Source: Kumtagia sp052180275 (GTDB taxonomy: Bacteria > Pseudomonadota > Alphaproteobacteria > Rhizobiales > Rhizobiaceae). Taken from it: DNA of 64,000 nt. Positions 17,699 to 25,945 of this stretch are shown here, in pieces. Where the stretch lies: NCBI RefSeq assembly GCF_052180275.1, contig NZ_CP197465.1, positions 124,001-188,000 on the forward strand. The letters are read 5' to 3'. The translations under genes and the position numbers were made by a program. The notes beneath the pieces are model-generated. The model did not search any database. It saw nothing but the letters and a program-made list of their open reading frames with translations, and had not been told where the DNA came from. Each line of letters opens with the position of its first letter. Position 1 is the first letter of the stretch.

Positions 17699-19897
17699 TC
17701 AACTCCTCACGATCAGCGGCGCCATGCCCTCGTGGCGGCGGTCGAGGTAGCAGACGACGCGGTCGCGGACACGTTCGAAGACCAGGTCGACACTTGCGTC
17801 CCCCACCCGGATGTGGCGGATCGCGAGATTGTCGATGCCGATCGGCAGGCGCGGATTGGTCACCTCGATCTCGCCCTTCCAGCCGTCGACCTTGAGGCCG
17901 AGGCAGGCCTGCAGCAGCATGAAGGCCGAGCCCGCCGACCAGGCCTGTGGCAGGCAGGCGACGGGATAGGCGACCGGCGCCTCGCCCGGCGAGCGGGCGA
18001 AGCCGCAGAACAGTTCGGGCAGGCGCATGCTGAAATTGACGGCCGCCTCGAAGGTGCCGCTCATCAGCTTGACGACATTGTCACGGTCGCCGTAGCGCGC
18101 CAGTCCCGAGGCGCAGATCGCCGTGTCATGCGGCCAGATCGAGCCGTTGTGGTAGGACATGGGATTGAACGGCAGTTCCGTGTCCGCGAGTGTGCGGATT
18201 CCCCAGCCCGTATAGAGGGCGCCCGACAGCAGTTGCTCGGAAAGCCGCGATGCCCGTTCGCGCGACGGCAGGCCGACGTAGAGAAGATGGCCGGCATTCG
18301 AGGCCTTCACCTGGCAAGGCAGTCCGTCGCCGTCGATGGCCAGCGCATAATGCCCGTGCTCCTCCATCCAGAACCGGTCCTCGACCGCGGCGCGCATTTT
18401 TTCAGCCAGCCCCTGCCAATGAGCGGCGCGCTCCTCCTCGCCACGCAGGGTCGCAAGCCCCGCCAGCCCCTGGAAGGCGGCGAACACATAACCCTGCACC
18501 TCCACCAGCGCGATCGGGCCGGGCGGGATACGGCCATCGGCATGAAAAATCGCGTCGGCGCTGTCCTTCCAGCCCTGGTTGGACAGGCCGGACTCGGCGG
18601 CCCGCTTGTAGGTGAGAAAACCGTCGGCATTGCGGGCGCACGCCGCCTCGATCCAGCAGGCGGCGGCCCGAAGCGATGGCCACATGCTGTCGACGAAGGC
18701 CAGGTCGCCGGTGCGTTCCGCATAGGACGCGGCGAGGTAGATGTAGAGCGGGGTGGTGTCGACGCCGCCGTAATAGCGGGCGAAAGGCAATTCGCGCAGC
18801 ACCGCCATTTCGCCCTTGCGGGTCTCGTGCATGATCTTGCCAGGCTCTGAATCGCTGAAGGGCGAGGTCTCGGTCGCCTGATGGCTGGCGAGGAAGGCGA
18901 GCACGCCCCGCGCCAGGCCGGGGTTGAGCCAGAGCATCTGCAGGGCCGAAATGACGCCGTCGCGTCCGAAGGCGGTCGAGAACCAGGGTATGCCGGCATA
19001 GGGATAGGGGCCGGTGGCGAGATCGGTGGTGAGCAAGGCTATGTCGGCGCGCGTGCGCGTCAGCCAGTCGTTGAAGACGCGCCCCGAACTGTGGACCGTG
19101 GCGCCCAGACGCCGCTTGGTCCGCATCGCCCAGCGGGCACGGGCGGCCGCCGCCCTGAAGCGCTCTCGGTCGGGGACTTCATGTTCCGCGCCGACTTCGA
19201 TGTAGATCACCTCCTGCGCCCGGTGAGCCACCGGAACAAGGAACTCCGCGCGTCCGCGCAGCAGCGAATTCGGCTGGCGCGAGAAGGTGACGACCGAATG
19301 CCGGACCAAATCATCCAGCCCGTCGTAACGGAAGGTGATGGCGTCCGGCACCGCCTCGGCATCATAGGAGCGTCCCCGCCGGCTGCGCGTCGAGCCGCGC
19401 ACCTCGAACATGTCGCGGAAATCGACATCGACATCCAGGCTGAGCGGGATGCGCACCGGCCGACCCGAATAATTGGACAATGCCAGCCGCTCATACATGC
19501 GCTCCCGCCACAGGAAGCGCGTACGCTCGATATGCAAGACGCCTTGCCGCAGTTCCGGACCATCCGTCAGCTTCAGCGGCAGATTGGTGAGGTTGGCGGT
19601 GAACAATATGTTGTCCTGCGACAGCGACGCGCCGAGCAGCGACGGCGTGCGATCGCCGACAAGCAGCCGGAAATGCGAGAGCACGCGGGTGTCATCGCGG
19701 AACAGGCCGTCACCCGTCCCGCGTATGTCGCCATAGGCGTCGGAGACGATGAAGCAGTCCTCGTGTTTCAGCGCGAACTGGCGATGCGGCTCGCGCGGCG
19801 CGGATTCGTCGATCGACGACAGCGCCACCGCCGGATCGAGACGCCGCTCGTCCAAGGACGGTGCAGCCGGCGGCATGCCCGGCGCATGCTCGTTCAT
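17699..19897 (-). CDS. glycogen-debranching-type amylo-alpha-1,6-glucosidase
   Basis: A 732-residue protein with an N-terminal beta-sandwich domain (DAYGDIRGTGDGLFRDDTR) followed by an alpha/alpha toroid related to GDE/GH-type glucosidases (PWFSTAFGRDGVISALQMLW, YGGVDTTPLYIYLAASY, QGWKDSADAI, YHNGSIWPHD). The acidic residues in FGRDG and WPHD regions are likely catalytic or substrate-binding. No signal peptide, so cytosolic. Its ATG overlaps the stop of the GT4 gene as ATGA. The true substrate may be an alpha-glucan or a compatible-solute sugar; not certain. Confidence 0.85.
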   Translation of the reverse strand: MNEHAPGMPPAAPSLDERRLDPAVALSSIDESAPREPHRQFALKHEDCFIVSDAYGDIRGTGDGLFRDDTRVLSHFRLLVGDRTPSLLGASLSQDNILFTANLTNLPLKLTDGPELRQGVLHIERTRFLWRERMYERLALSNYSGRPVRIPLSLDVDVDFRDMFEVRGSTRSRRGRSYDAEAVPDAITFRYDGLDDLVRHSVVTFSRQPNSLLRGRAEFLVPVAHRAQEVIYIEVGAEHEVPDRERFRAAAARARWAMRTKRRLGATVHSSGRVFNDWLTRTRADIALLTTDLATGPYPYAGIPWFSTAFGRDGVISALQMLWLNPGLARGVLAFLASHQATETSPFSDSEPGKIMHETRKGEMAVLRELPFARYYGGVDTTPLYIYLAASYAERTGDLAFVDSMWPSLRAAACWIEAACARNADGFLTYKRAAESGLSNQGWKDSADAIFHADGRIPPGPIALVEVQGYVFAAFQGLAGLATLRGEEERAAHWQGLAEKMRAAVEDRFWMEEHGHYALAIDGDGLPCQVKASNAGHLLYVGLPSRERASRLSEQLLSGALYTGWGIRTLADTELPFNPMSYHNGSIWPHDTAICASGLARYGDRDNVVKLMSGTFEAAVNFSMRLPELFCGFARSPGEAPVAYPVACLPQAWSAGSAFMLLQACLGLKVDGWKGEIEVTNPRLPIGIDNLAIRHIRVGDASVDLVFERVRDRVVCYLDRRHEGMAPLIVRS

Positions 19898-20982
19898 GCC
19901 GCGTCTCCCGCAACGGCGCGGAGCGTCGGATGGGTATCCGGCACCGCCGTCCTCGCTTCATAGATCGCCTCGTAATCGTCGACCATGCGCGGCACCGAGA
20001 ACCGGGTCTCCAGGGTCCGCCGGATCTTTGCTCGGTCGAGATCGCCGAGCAGCCCCACGCGCTCGACGGCGGCGTCGATGGAATCGACGACAAAGCCGGT
20101 CACGCCCTCATCGACGATCTCCGGCATCGCACCCTCGCGCCAGGCGATCACCGGTGTGCCGAACGCCATTGCCTCGATGACGACAAGCCCGAACGGCTCA
20201 GGCCAGTCGATGGGGAAAAGCAGCGCCGCTGCTCTGTGCAGGAATTCAGCCTTGGCTTCCTCGCCAACCTCACCCAGATAGACCACCCTCTCGCCGTCGA
20301 TCAGCGGCTCGATCTCGTCATGGAAGTAGGCCCTGTCGCCGGCGCCGATCTTCGCTGCGATCCGCAATTGCATCCCGCTCCGCCGTGCGATCTCGATGGC
20401 GCGGTCCGGCCGCTTGTCGCGCGACAGCCGGCCGAGGAAGGCGAGGTAGGGTTTTTCGCCGCGCTCCCTGGCCTCCGGCATGCGGTAATGGTCGAGAGGC
20501 AGGCCATGATAGACGTTGCCGACCCAGTTGGCTTCCGGCAGCGGCTTTCGCTGGCGCATCGAGATCGAGATCATCGGAAAGCCGGGCCAGCGCCGATAGG
20601 CTCCCGGCAGGTCGACATAGTCGAGCCGGCCATGCGGCGTCGTCACCGTCTTTTCCCGAATGTGCTCGAAGAAGGGGAAATGCTGGAAATGGCTCAGATG
20701 GAAATGCAGGACGTCGAACTCGCCGGCGCGCCTCCGCACTTCGTCCAGCATCGAAAGATGCGCCGCGATCTCCGACTTCAGCGGTGCGGGATCAAGCCGC
20801 AGCGACCGTTCACGACCCGCGGCCAGCTTCGCACTTGTCCTGGATTCACCGCTGGCGAACAGCGTCACCTCATGGCCGCGCGCCACCAATTCCTCGGTTA
20901 GGCTGGAGACGATTCGTTCGGTCCCGCCGTACAAGGGCGGCGGCACGGGTTCGTGGAGAGGCGCAATCTGGGCAATTCGCAT
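19894..20982 (-). CDS. GT4-family glycosyltransferase
   Basis: A 362-residue GT-B enzyme of family 4. The N-terminal domain begins RIAQIAPLHEPVPPPLYGG with the glycine motif YGGTERIV; the C-terminal domain has FLGRLSRDKRPDRAI and the EPFGLVVIEAMAFGTPVIA motif with its ExxxxxxxE pattern. It transfers an activated sugar to an unknown acceptor. It forms a coupled pair with the debranching-type gene, suggesting a shared alpha-glucan or osmolyte pathway next to otsAB. Confidence 0.85.
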   Translation of the reverse strand: MRIAQIAPLHEPVPPPLYGGTERIVSSLTEELVARGHEVTLFASGESRTSAKLAAGRERSLRLDPAPLKSEIAAHLSMLDEVRRRAGEFDVLHFHLSHFQHFPFFEHIREKTVTTPHGRLDYVDLPGAYRRWPGFPMISISMRQRKPLPEANWVGNVYHGLPLDHYRMPEARERGEKPYLAFLGRLSRDKRPDRAIEIARRSGMQLRIAAKIGAGDRAYFHDEIEPLIDGERVVYLGEVGEEAKAEFLHRAAALLFPIDWPEPFGLVVIEAMAFGTPVIAWREGAMPEIVDEGVTGFVVDSIDAAVERVGLLGDLDRAKIRRTLETRFSVPRMVDDYEAIYEARTAVPDTHPTLRAVAGDAA

Positions 20983-21223
20983 TGGTCGGCAGGTCGCTTT
21001 CGGTCAAGGCGATACGCTGGCGGAATCAAGCTCGCAGCAGTCTGAACCCAAAAGGCGGCGGGAGGTTCCCGACGAATTCGCACGACCGCGATGCCGTCCT
21101 GCATGGTGTGGTCCGGCCAATCCGCCCATCGCGGAGTGCGGCAAGGTAATCGAAGAAGCTCTCGAAAGCCCTTGCGAGCGCCATGCCTCTCAAGGACCTG
21201 ATATTTCGCTATCTTTGAGAAAT

Positions 21224-21238
21224 TTGGTGGAGCCAAGC
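21224..21238 (+). repeat. left attachment site (att), 15-bp direct repeat
   Basis: TTGGTGGAGCCAAGC is identical to 57637-57651 inside the tRNA-Ala gene end. The flanking bases differ on both sides, as expected for the limits of an integrase crossover identity block. Confidence 0.85.
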
Positions 21239-21252
21239 TCCACCGAACCATT

Positions 21253-21298
21253 GTCCGGGATTAGCCGGGATTGTCCGGGAAAAGGCGGGAAACCGGGA
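21253..21298 (+). repeat. five short direct repeats at 10-bp period, putative integrase arm sites
   Basis: Five copies of a unit close to GTCCGGGATT (core CCGGGA or GCGGGA) follow one another at exact 10-bp steps between the left att site and the integrase gene. Position and helical phasing fit arm-type binding sites for the integrase or the excisionase. This is an inference. Confidence 0.55.
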
Positions 21299-21343
21299 TT
21301 TTCTCTTGCGATTTGTCTTTAGTTATCCACCCGTGTCCGCTAT

Positions 21344-21379
21344 CATCCCCACTTCGAAATGGGGAAAGAAGTGGGGATG
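21344..21379 (+). promoter_or_regulatory. 12-bp inverted repeat covering the integrase RBS and start
   Basis: CATCCCCACTTC at 21344-21355 is the exact reverse complement of GAAGTGGGGATG at 21368-21379. In the mRNA the second arm contains the likely ribosome-binding bases and the start codon at 21377, so the hairpin would hide the initiation region. Confidence 0.55.
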
Positions 21380-22612
21380 GCTCCTCGGTCTCTTCACAAG
21401 CTCTCAGATGTTGCGGTGAAAGCTGAGAGGCAGCCGGGCAGGCACGCCGATGGCGGTGGTCTATACCTGAATGTTAGCCCGACGCTCTCCAAGTCCTGGG
21501 TCTTTATGTGGGTGAAGGCAGGCAAGCGCCGCGAGATGGGCCTAGGCTCTTACCCCACCGTGTCATTGGCGAAAGCGCGGAGCAAAGCTGCCAGTTGCCG
21601 CGTCGGTGTCGAAGAAGGCCGCGACCCCATAGCCGAGAAGGCCAAGGAGGCTGAGCCGACCTTCGGCGAATGCGCCGACCAGTTCATAGAGTCGATCAAA
21701 GCCGAATGGCGTAACGACAAGCATGAGTATCAGTGGCGACAGACGCTCGGGGACAGCTACTGTGGCACCTTGCGGTCGATGCGCGTTTCCCAGATTACAA
21801 CAGATGACGTGCTGAAAGTCCTGTCGCCGGTTTGGACCGTGAAGAGCGAAACGGCTTCCCGCCTCCGCAGCCGGCTTGAACGTGTGCTGGAATACGCCAA
21901 GGTCAAAGGCTGGCGAGAGGGTGAGAACCCGGCCGCGTGGCGCGGTAATCTCCGCAACCTGCTACCCAAGCGCCAAAAGCTCCAACGCGGCCGGCAACCG
22001 GCTATGGCCTACGCAGATGTCCCCGCCTTCATGGTGCGCCTGCGAGCCCTGGCGGCGATGGCAGCACGAGCGCTGGAATTCACCATCCTGACGGTTGCAC
22101 GCTCGGGCGAAGCACTCGGCGCCAGATGGTCGGAGATCGACTTCGATCGCAAGGTCTGGACCGTACCCGCCGAGAGGATGAAGGGCGGCGAGACGCATGT
22201 CGTTGCGCTCTCCGTCCCGGCCACCGACCTGTTGAAGCAACTCAATGAGGTCCGGCGCGGGGATTACATCTTCGCTGGAGAGCCTCGTCCCGGTAACCCG
22301 GAGGACGCCAAGCACGGCCGCTCGCTCTCCAATATGGCGATGATGATGTTGCTGCGCCGCATGAAACTGACAAACATCTCTGTTCATGGCTTTCGCTCAG
22401 CATTCCGGGATTGGGCCGGCGACGAAACCAGCTTTCCGCGCGAGGTTGCCGAAGCCGCACTTGCACACAAAGTCGGTGATGAGGTCGAGCGCGCTTATCG
22501 TCGTTCGGACGCACTGGAGAAGCGGCGAAAGCTGATGCAGGCTTGGGCGGACTACCTCGCTCCGAAACCGATTCGGAAGGCAGACAACGTGTTGCCGATG
22601 CGTTCGAGATAA
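21377..22612 (+). CDS. int: P4-type tyrosine integrase
   Basis: A 411-residue integrase with an N-terminal DUF4102-type arm-binding domain (RHADGGGLYLNV, KRREMGLGSYPTVSLAKAR) and a C-terminal catalytic domain. Catalytic residues are visible: Arg in TVARSGEALG, HGFR (VHGFRSAFRDWA), His in ALAHKVG and Tyr in RAYRRSD. It should integrate and excise the island at tRNA-Ala. The start at 21377 has AAAGAAG upstream; an in-frame ATG at 21359 has none. Unusually it sits at the end away from the tRNA gene. Confidence 0.92.
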   Translation: MAPRSLHKLSDVAVKAERQPGRHADGGGLYLNVSPTLSKSWVFMWVKAGKRREMGLGSYPTVSLAKARSKAASCRVGVEEGRDPIAEKAKEAEPTFGECADQFIESIKAEWRNDKHEYQWRQTLGDSYCGTLRSMRVSQITTDDVLKVLSPVWTVKSETASRLRSRLERVLEYAKVKGWREGENPAAWRGNLRNLLPKRQKLQRGRQPAMAYADVPAFMVRLRALAAMAARALEFTILTVARSGEALGARWSEIDFDRKVWTVPAERMKGGETHVVALSVPATDLLKQLNEVRRGDYIFAGEPRPGNPEDAKHGRSLSNMAMMMLLRRMKLTNISVHGFRSAFRDWAGDETSFPREVAEAALAHKVGDEVERAYRRSDALEKRRKLMQAWADYLAPKPIRKADNVLPMRSR

Positions 22613-22617
22613 AAGTT

Positions 22618-22675
22618 CCGCAGGGATAGGCCGGCCAGCCAACAAGCCGGGGAGCACCTCCCGGTTTCCCTGCGG
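22618..22675 (+). terminator. large GC-rich stem-loop after the integrase gene
   Basis: CCGCAGGGA at 22618-22626 pairs with TCCCTGCGG at 22667-22675, with an internal CCGGGGAG/CTCCCGG hairpin. It starts within 6 bp of the int stop. There is no strong T-run, so rho-independent termination is only possible. Confidence 0.5.
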
Positions 22676-22705
22676 TCCCTCATGGTGCAGTTCGCGAGGT
22701 GCGCG

Positions 22706-23254
22706 ATGACCAGTCAAAAAACGGTATCCTTTGGGCCCCCGCGATGGGCCTCCGCTCTGGTGAGCGTAAAGCCATCACCAGTTCCCACCCCAATCAATTC
22801 GATCCCGCTAGTTTTTGGTAGCCTCTCTGTCCCCGACAAGTTTGAAGAGAGGTTGGTCGAGTTTGCGAGCACGCTCGGTATTGATGCCACTTCACCAGGC
22901 GGCCGGTCACAGGTGTTGGAATATGCTGCACGGGCCGGTCTGTGTCTCAGGAGCAGCAAACGACAAGCAGGCAGACCAAAGAAACCCACAAATTGGCTAT
23001 TGTGTTCGACAGACCCTGCCCGAGAAGCAGTGGATCAAACGAGGATCTTGATTGCGCATAGGACCGGCAGGGCCCTTGAGCAGATATCGGACGCGGAGGC
23101 GGTGACTGAGTCCCTCCGCGAAACCCGCTCCGACATTGAAAGCGCGGGATTTATCGCGGCGAAGCGTAACCTTCTCAACCGAATCTCCAAATCTCGCAAA
23201 GCCGACGGCGTGCCGGCAAAACGAGGCCGGCGGAAATCTCATAAAAAATCGTGA
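22706..23254 (+). CDS. hypothetical protein with basic C-terminus
   Basis: A 182-residue protein. The middle has a possible RHH/helical segment (LSVPDKFEERLVEFASTLGI) and the C-terminus is strongly basic (PAKRGRRKSHKKS), suggesting nucleic acid contact. The ATG at 22706 follows GAGG with good spacing; an earlier in-frame ATG at 22682 lacks one. It lies between integrase and excisionase-like genes. Function not recognised. Confidence 0.6.
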   Translation: MTSQKTVSFGPPRWASALVSVKPSPVPTPINSIPLVFGSLSVPDKFEERLVEFASTLGIDATSPGGRSQVLEYAARAGLCLRSSKRQAGRPKKPTNWLLCSTDPAREAVDQTRILIAHRTGRALEQISDAEAVTESLRETRSDIESAGFIAAKRNLLNRISKSRKADGVPAKRGRRKSHKKS

Positions 23255-23332
23255 CACATTGAATATGATTTTCTGACGCTGAAGCCTGTTTAGCTTCGTC
23301 CACGTGTTCAACAGTGAATACGGAAGGACGAC

Positions 23333-23506
23333 ATGAAAATCTCAGTGACAATTCCTGAGGCCGTTCAGATGACCGGAATCGGCCGCAGTTCCCTGTACAA
23401 ACTCTTCAGTGAGGGCAAGGTCATCCCTCGTAAGCAGGGCAAGCGAACTCTGATCCTCGTCGAGGAATTGAAGCGCTACGTCGAATCCCTGCCTACGGAG
23501 GTGTAA
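23333..23506 (+). CDS. AlpA/excisionase-like helix-turn-helix protein
   Basis: A 57-residue protein reading MKISVTIPEAVQMTGIGRSS and then LYKLFSEGKVIPRKQGKRTL, a MerR-like winged-helix fold typical of AlpA and excisionases, in which the helix GIGRSSLYKLF contacts DNA. GGAAGGACG precedes the ATG. Such proteins control integrase direction or expression in P4-type islands, which fits its place downstream of int. Confidence 0.8.
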   Translation: MKISVTIPEAVQMTGIGRSSLYKLFSEGKVIPRKQGKRTLILVEELKRYVESLPTEV

Positions 23507-23507
23507 T

Positions 23508-23720
23508 ATGAGCCTCCATAACGAAAGCGCCGTCCCGACTGGCATCGGGAACGGCGCGGTAGTTTCGAAAGCTGTGGTGGCTCAAAACTACCAAAACCCC
23601 ACCGAAATCGCAAGCAAGGAGTACGCCGCCGTCAAGTTGGCGAACCGCTTCCGCCTGCGTATCGAGACAGCGCGCCTCGTCTGCCAGCTCTCGGGTTTGG
23701 GAGGTTTCGCAAATGGATGA
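23508..23720 (+). CDS. small hypothetical protein of the early module
   Basis: A 70-residue protein starting 1 base after the excisionase-like stop, with GGAGGTG 6 bases before the ATG. Its end overlaps the next gene by 8 bp. The C-terminal half (YAAVKLANRFRLRIETARLV) could be a helix-turn-helix-like segment. Function not recognised. Confidence 0.65.
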   Translation: MSLHNESAVPTGIGNGAVVSKAVVAQNYQNPTEIASKEYAAVKLANRFRLRIETARLVCQLSGLGGFANG

Positions 23721-23997
23721 AACCTCCGAAACCTCGCCGGGCAAGTATGCGCGCCAAGCTCGTTGGCGCCAGAAAAATCCGCAGGAAGTCTGGGCGCAGG
23801 CTGCGCTTCGGTCCGCCCTCAAGAAGGGTCTGATCATTCGCGGTCCGTGCGAACGATGTGGCGCTGTCCATGATGTTGGCGGCGCCATCGTGGATGCTCA
23901 CCACAGCGACTATTCGCGACCCGCCCAGGTTACCTGGCTTTGTCGCGGTCACCACAAGGCCGAGCATCGCCGACTGAAGGCGGAGGGTTCCACGTGA
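23713..23997 (+). CDS. HNH-like zinc-binding phage protein
   Basis: A 94-residue basic protein with CERCGAVHDVGGAIVDAHHS and DYSRPAQVTWLCRGHHKAEH, the CxxC, HHxDY and CxxHH arrangement of small HNH-related phage proteins. Whether it cuts DNA is unclear; the metal-binding Cys and His residues are present. Overlaps both neighbours, so part of one early operon. Confidence 0.7.
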   Translation: MDETSETSPGKYARQARWRQKNPQEVWAQAALRSALKKGLIIRGPCERCGAVHDVGGAIVDAHHSDYSRPAQVTWLCRGHHKAEHRRLKAEGST

Positions 23998-24308
23998 TGG
24001 ATAGCCCCCACCTATTCCAAGACATCATCCCTCCGGCTACACGGCCGGAGGGAGACCCCGCACCGCTTGGGACAGTCGATGAGACGGCGCCAGACACCGC
24101 CGATAGATTCGACTGGAACAGCGACGACTCGGTACTCATCGGCGAGCAACTGGCCACCGCCGTCTACAGGAACCGTGCCGGCGGCATCGTGATCCGCCAG
24201 GAAGCGCGCAGCTTCGACGAGGACGACAACTTCATCGTGCTCCGCGATGCGGAAGCAGTTCGCCTCGTCATCAAGGCGCTGCGCCGCGAAGCGGAAGGCG
24301 GTGCCTGA
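23997..24308 (+). CDS. hypothetical protein of the early module
   Basis: A 103-residue acidic protein. TGATG overlaps link it to both neighbours. The C-terminal part (GGIVIRQEARSFDEDDNFIV and a helical tail) looks like a small alpha/beta domain. Function not recognised. Confidence 0.65.
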   Translation: MDSPHLFQDIIPPATRPEGDPAPLGTVDETAPDTADRFDWNSDDSVLIGEQLATAVYRNRAGGIVIRQEARSFDEDDNFIVLRDAEAVRLVIKALRREAEGGA

Positions 24309-25084
24309 TGGCAGACAACGGCCGCGCGCGCAAAGGCAAGCGCACGACGATTGCTGGTCAGTTCTCGTGGCAGTTGATCGAGATGAAGGAAAGCCCTGCC
24401 TGGCGCGTGCTGTCGCTGTCGGCCCGTCTGGTTCTCGACCGGCTGGAGGTCGAAATCGCGCACCACGGCGGCAACGACAACGGCAAGCTGCCGACGACGT
24501 TCGACCAGTTTGCTGAGTACGGCATTAGTCGGCGCCTTGTTGCACCGGCCCTTCGCGAAGTGGTGGCGCTCGGTTTCGTAGAGGTGACCGAACGGGGCCG
24601 GGCCGGCAACGCCGATTGGAGGCGCCCGAACGTCTACAGGCTCACGTACCGCCCGACAAAGTTGACCGAAGCGACTGACGATTGGCGCAAGTTCGCATCG
24701 ATCGAAGATGCCGATCGCGCCGCTACAGCGGCTCGCAGAGAAGCACTGGAAAAAACAAAACTCCAGGCCCACAAAGTGAACCAAGGATTGGGGCTGAAAG
24801 TGAACCGCTCAAAGCACTTTCTTGGGGCTGAAAGTGATCCTACAGGCCATAGGGCTAAAAGTGATCCTACCTCTATATCTCGGGGTGATACCGGTGAAGG
24901 GCAGGCCGGCGCGCAGCCAACCCAAACGGCACGCGCGTCCGGCCTGCCGCACAATGGTGAAGCTCACCGTGGCTTTCAGCCGATCGGCGAAATCTCTGAT
25001 GCCCTGAAACGATCCTCGATCCTCCTGAAGGCGCACGAGGAGAAACGGCGGCTGTCCCGGAAAATCGGAGGCGCAAATAGTTGA
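24308..25084 (+). CDS. Rep-like winged-helix protein carrying internal iteron-like repeats
   Basis: A 258-residue protein. Residues 15-110 resemble the winged-helix domain of plasmid-type replication or DNA-binding proteins (SPAWRVLSLSARLVLDRLEV, GLVAPALREVVALGFVEV-like stretch). The C-terminal half is low complexity and spans short DNA repeats at 24773-24867. The gene overlaps its upstream neighbour (TGATG). A replication-initiation role is inferred from the wing domain, the repeats and its place after the excisionase-like gene; no nickase or helicase motif is present. Confidence 0.6.
   Translation: MADNGRARKGKRTTIAGQFSWQLIEMKESPAWRVLSLSARLVLDRLEVEIAHHGGNDNGKLPTTFDQFAEYGISRRLVAPALREVVALGFVEVTERGRAGNADWRRPNVYRLTYRPTKLTEATDDWRKFASIEDADRAATAARREALEKTKLQAHKVNQGLGLKVNRSKHFLGAESDPTGHRAKSDPTSISRGDTGEGQAGAQPTQTARASGLPHNGEAHRGFQPIGEISDALKRSSILLKAHEEKRRLSRKIGGANS
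24773..24867 (+). repeat. iteron-like direct repeats inside the Rep-like gene
   Basis: GGGGCTGAAAGTGAACC (24790-24806), GGGGCTGAAAGTGATCC (24824-24840) and AGGGCTAAAAGTGATCC (24851-24867) are near-identical, with a partial copy AAAGTGAACC at 24773-24782. The first two copies are read in one frame (KVN) and the last two in another (SDPT), so DNA rather than protein sequence seems conserved. Likely initiator-binding sites. Confidence 0.6.
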
Positions 25085-25100
25085 CCTGATCATCTTCCCC

Positions 25101-25334
25101 ATGACGGCGCGCGTCGGCCGCATCCGCGACGTGGCGACCAAGATGCTGGAGAAGCCCACCGACCGGGCGGCGGAATACTATCGCCGACAGGTGACTGAAG
25201 CGCTGCTCGCCGCGCTCTATCGGCTCGGCGTCGGCGAAATTGAGCAGGACGAACATCTCGAAAAATTTTGGGGGGCTGTTCGAAACGAAATCGTGCGTCA
25301 ATCCCACTCGGGCCACACAGGAGATGCGGCATGA
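25101..25334 (+). CDS. DUF6074 family protein
   Basis: A 77-residue protein with the family pattern RIRDVATKMLEKPTDRAAEY and YRRQVTEALLAALYRLG, ending in a Trp-containing helix. The codons just before the ATG spell VDLIIFP, which resembles the usual start of DUF6074 proteins, yet no ordinary start codon precedes them, so the true start may be non-canonical or upstream residues may have been lost. Function of the family unknown. Confidence 0.75.
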   Translation: MTARVGRIRDVATKMLEKPTDRAAEYYRRQVTEALLAALYRLGVGEIEQDEHLEKFWGAVRNEIVRQSHSGHTGDAA

Positions 25335-25411
25335 TGGAAGAGAATGAAATCGTCGCATTGGACTATGTGTTCCATGAGACGGACCTATTCGCTGGCCTAG
25401 CGTGGCGATGA
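25331..25411 (+). CDS. possible 26-residue peptide
   Basis: An ATG overlapping the DUF6074 stop (ATGA) opens a 26-codon frame (MMEENEIVALDYVFHETDLF and six more residues). The overlap suggests coupling, but length is too small to be sure it is a gene. Confidence 0.3.
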   Translation: MMEENEIVALDYVFHETDLFAGLAWR

Positions 25412-25529
25412 CGGACATCCGTTCCGCGTTGCGGCGACTGAGGCAATAGCGCGACTGGCGCAAACGTAGGCAAACGTTTCGGAGCCGAAATCACTTTGAC
25501 GGTCGCCACCGACCTGGACTTACGGTGTT

Positions 25530-25567
25530 GGGCTGGAGCGGCTGCATTAGCCCTCGCTAATGAACGG
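25530..25567 (+). repeat. module-boundary repeat, left copy, with recombination-like inverted repeat
   Basis: GGGCTGGAGCGGCTGCATTAG at 25530-25550 recurs with two changes at 27570-27590. Here it is followed by CCCTCG and CTAATGAA, giving CATTAG-N6-CTAATG, an inverted repeat with a 6-bp centre of the kind cut by tyrosine recombinases. Confidence 0.5.
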
Positions 25568-25642
25568 AAAGGAATAGTTCGAAACGATGGCTGACGAAGC
25601 GGCAGCGTAGGTGCAGCCACCACCGCATTCGTCATTGCGGAG

Positions 25643-25921
25643 TTATCCGCCCACAGTCACCTCGGGCCCGAAGACCAAAACCGGGCCATCAGCTTCAATC
25701 ACCGTCGCGCCGATCGCGTCCGACAAAAGGGCTTTGGCGAACAGTGGGTGTTTATCAACATCGTTCGCCGTCTCAAAAACGAAAGCCCTCTGTCGACTAT
25801 TCGTCCCTTGGTCGATAACGGTGGCCAGCGGGCCAATTGTGTGGGGATCATAGCCTGTCTGGGCAGCAGCCTGTTCTCGGGCGATAGCTTCAGTGATCGC
25901 CATCACGGAAATAAAGTTCAT
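25643..25921 (-). CDS. small hypothetical protein
   Basis: A 92-residue protein. GGAGAG lies 7 bases before the ATG at 25921, favouring it over an earlier in-frame start at 25936. Segments ITEAIAREQAAAQTGYDPHT and GPVLVFGPEVTVGG suggest a small soluble alpha/beta protein. Third in a run of short minus-strand genes inside the 2-kb repeat-bounded module. Function not recognised. Confidence 0.55.
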   Translation of the reverse strand: MNFISVMAITEAIAREQAAAQTGYDPHTIGPLATVIDQGTNSRQRAFVFETANDVDKHPLFAKALLSDAIGATVIEADGPVLVFGPEVTVGG

Positions 25922-25945
25922 CGTTGGGCTCTCCAACTGCCGGCT

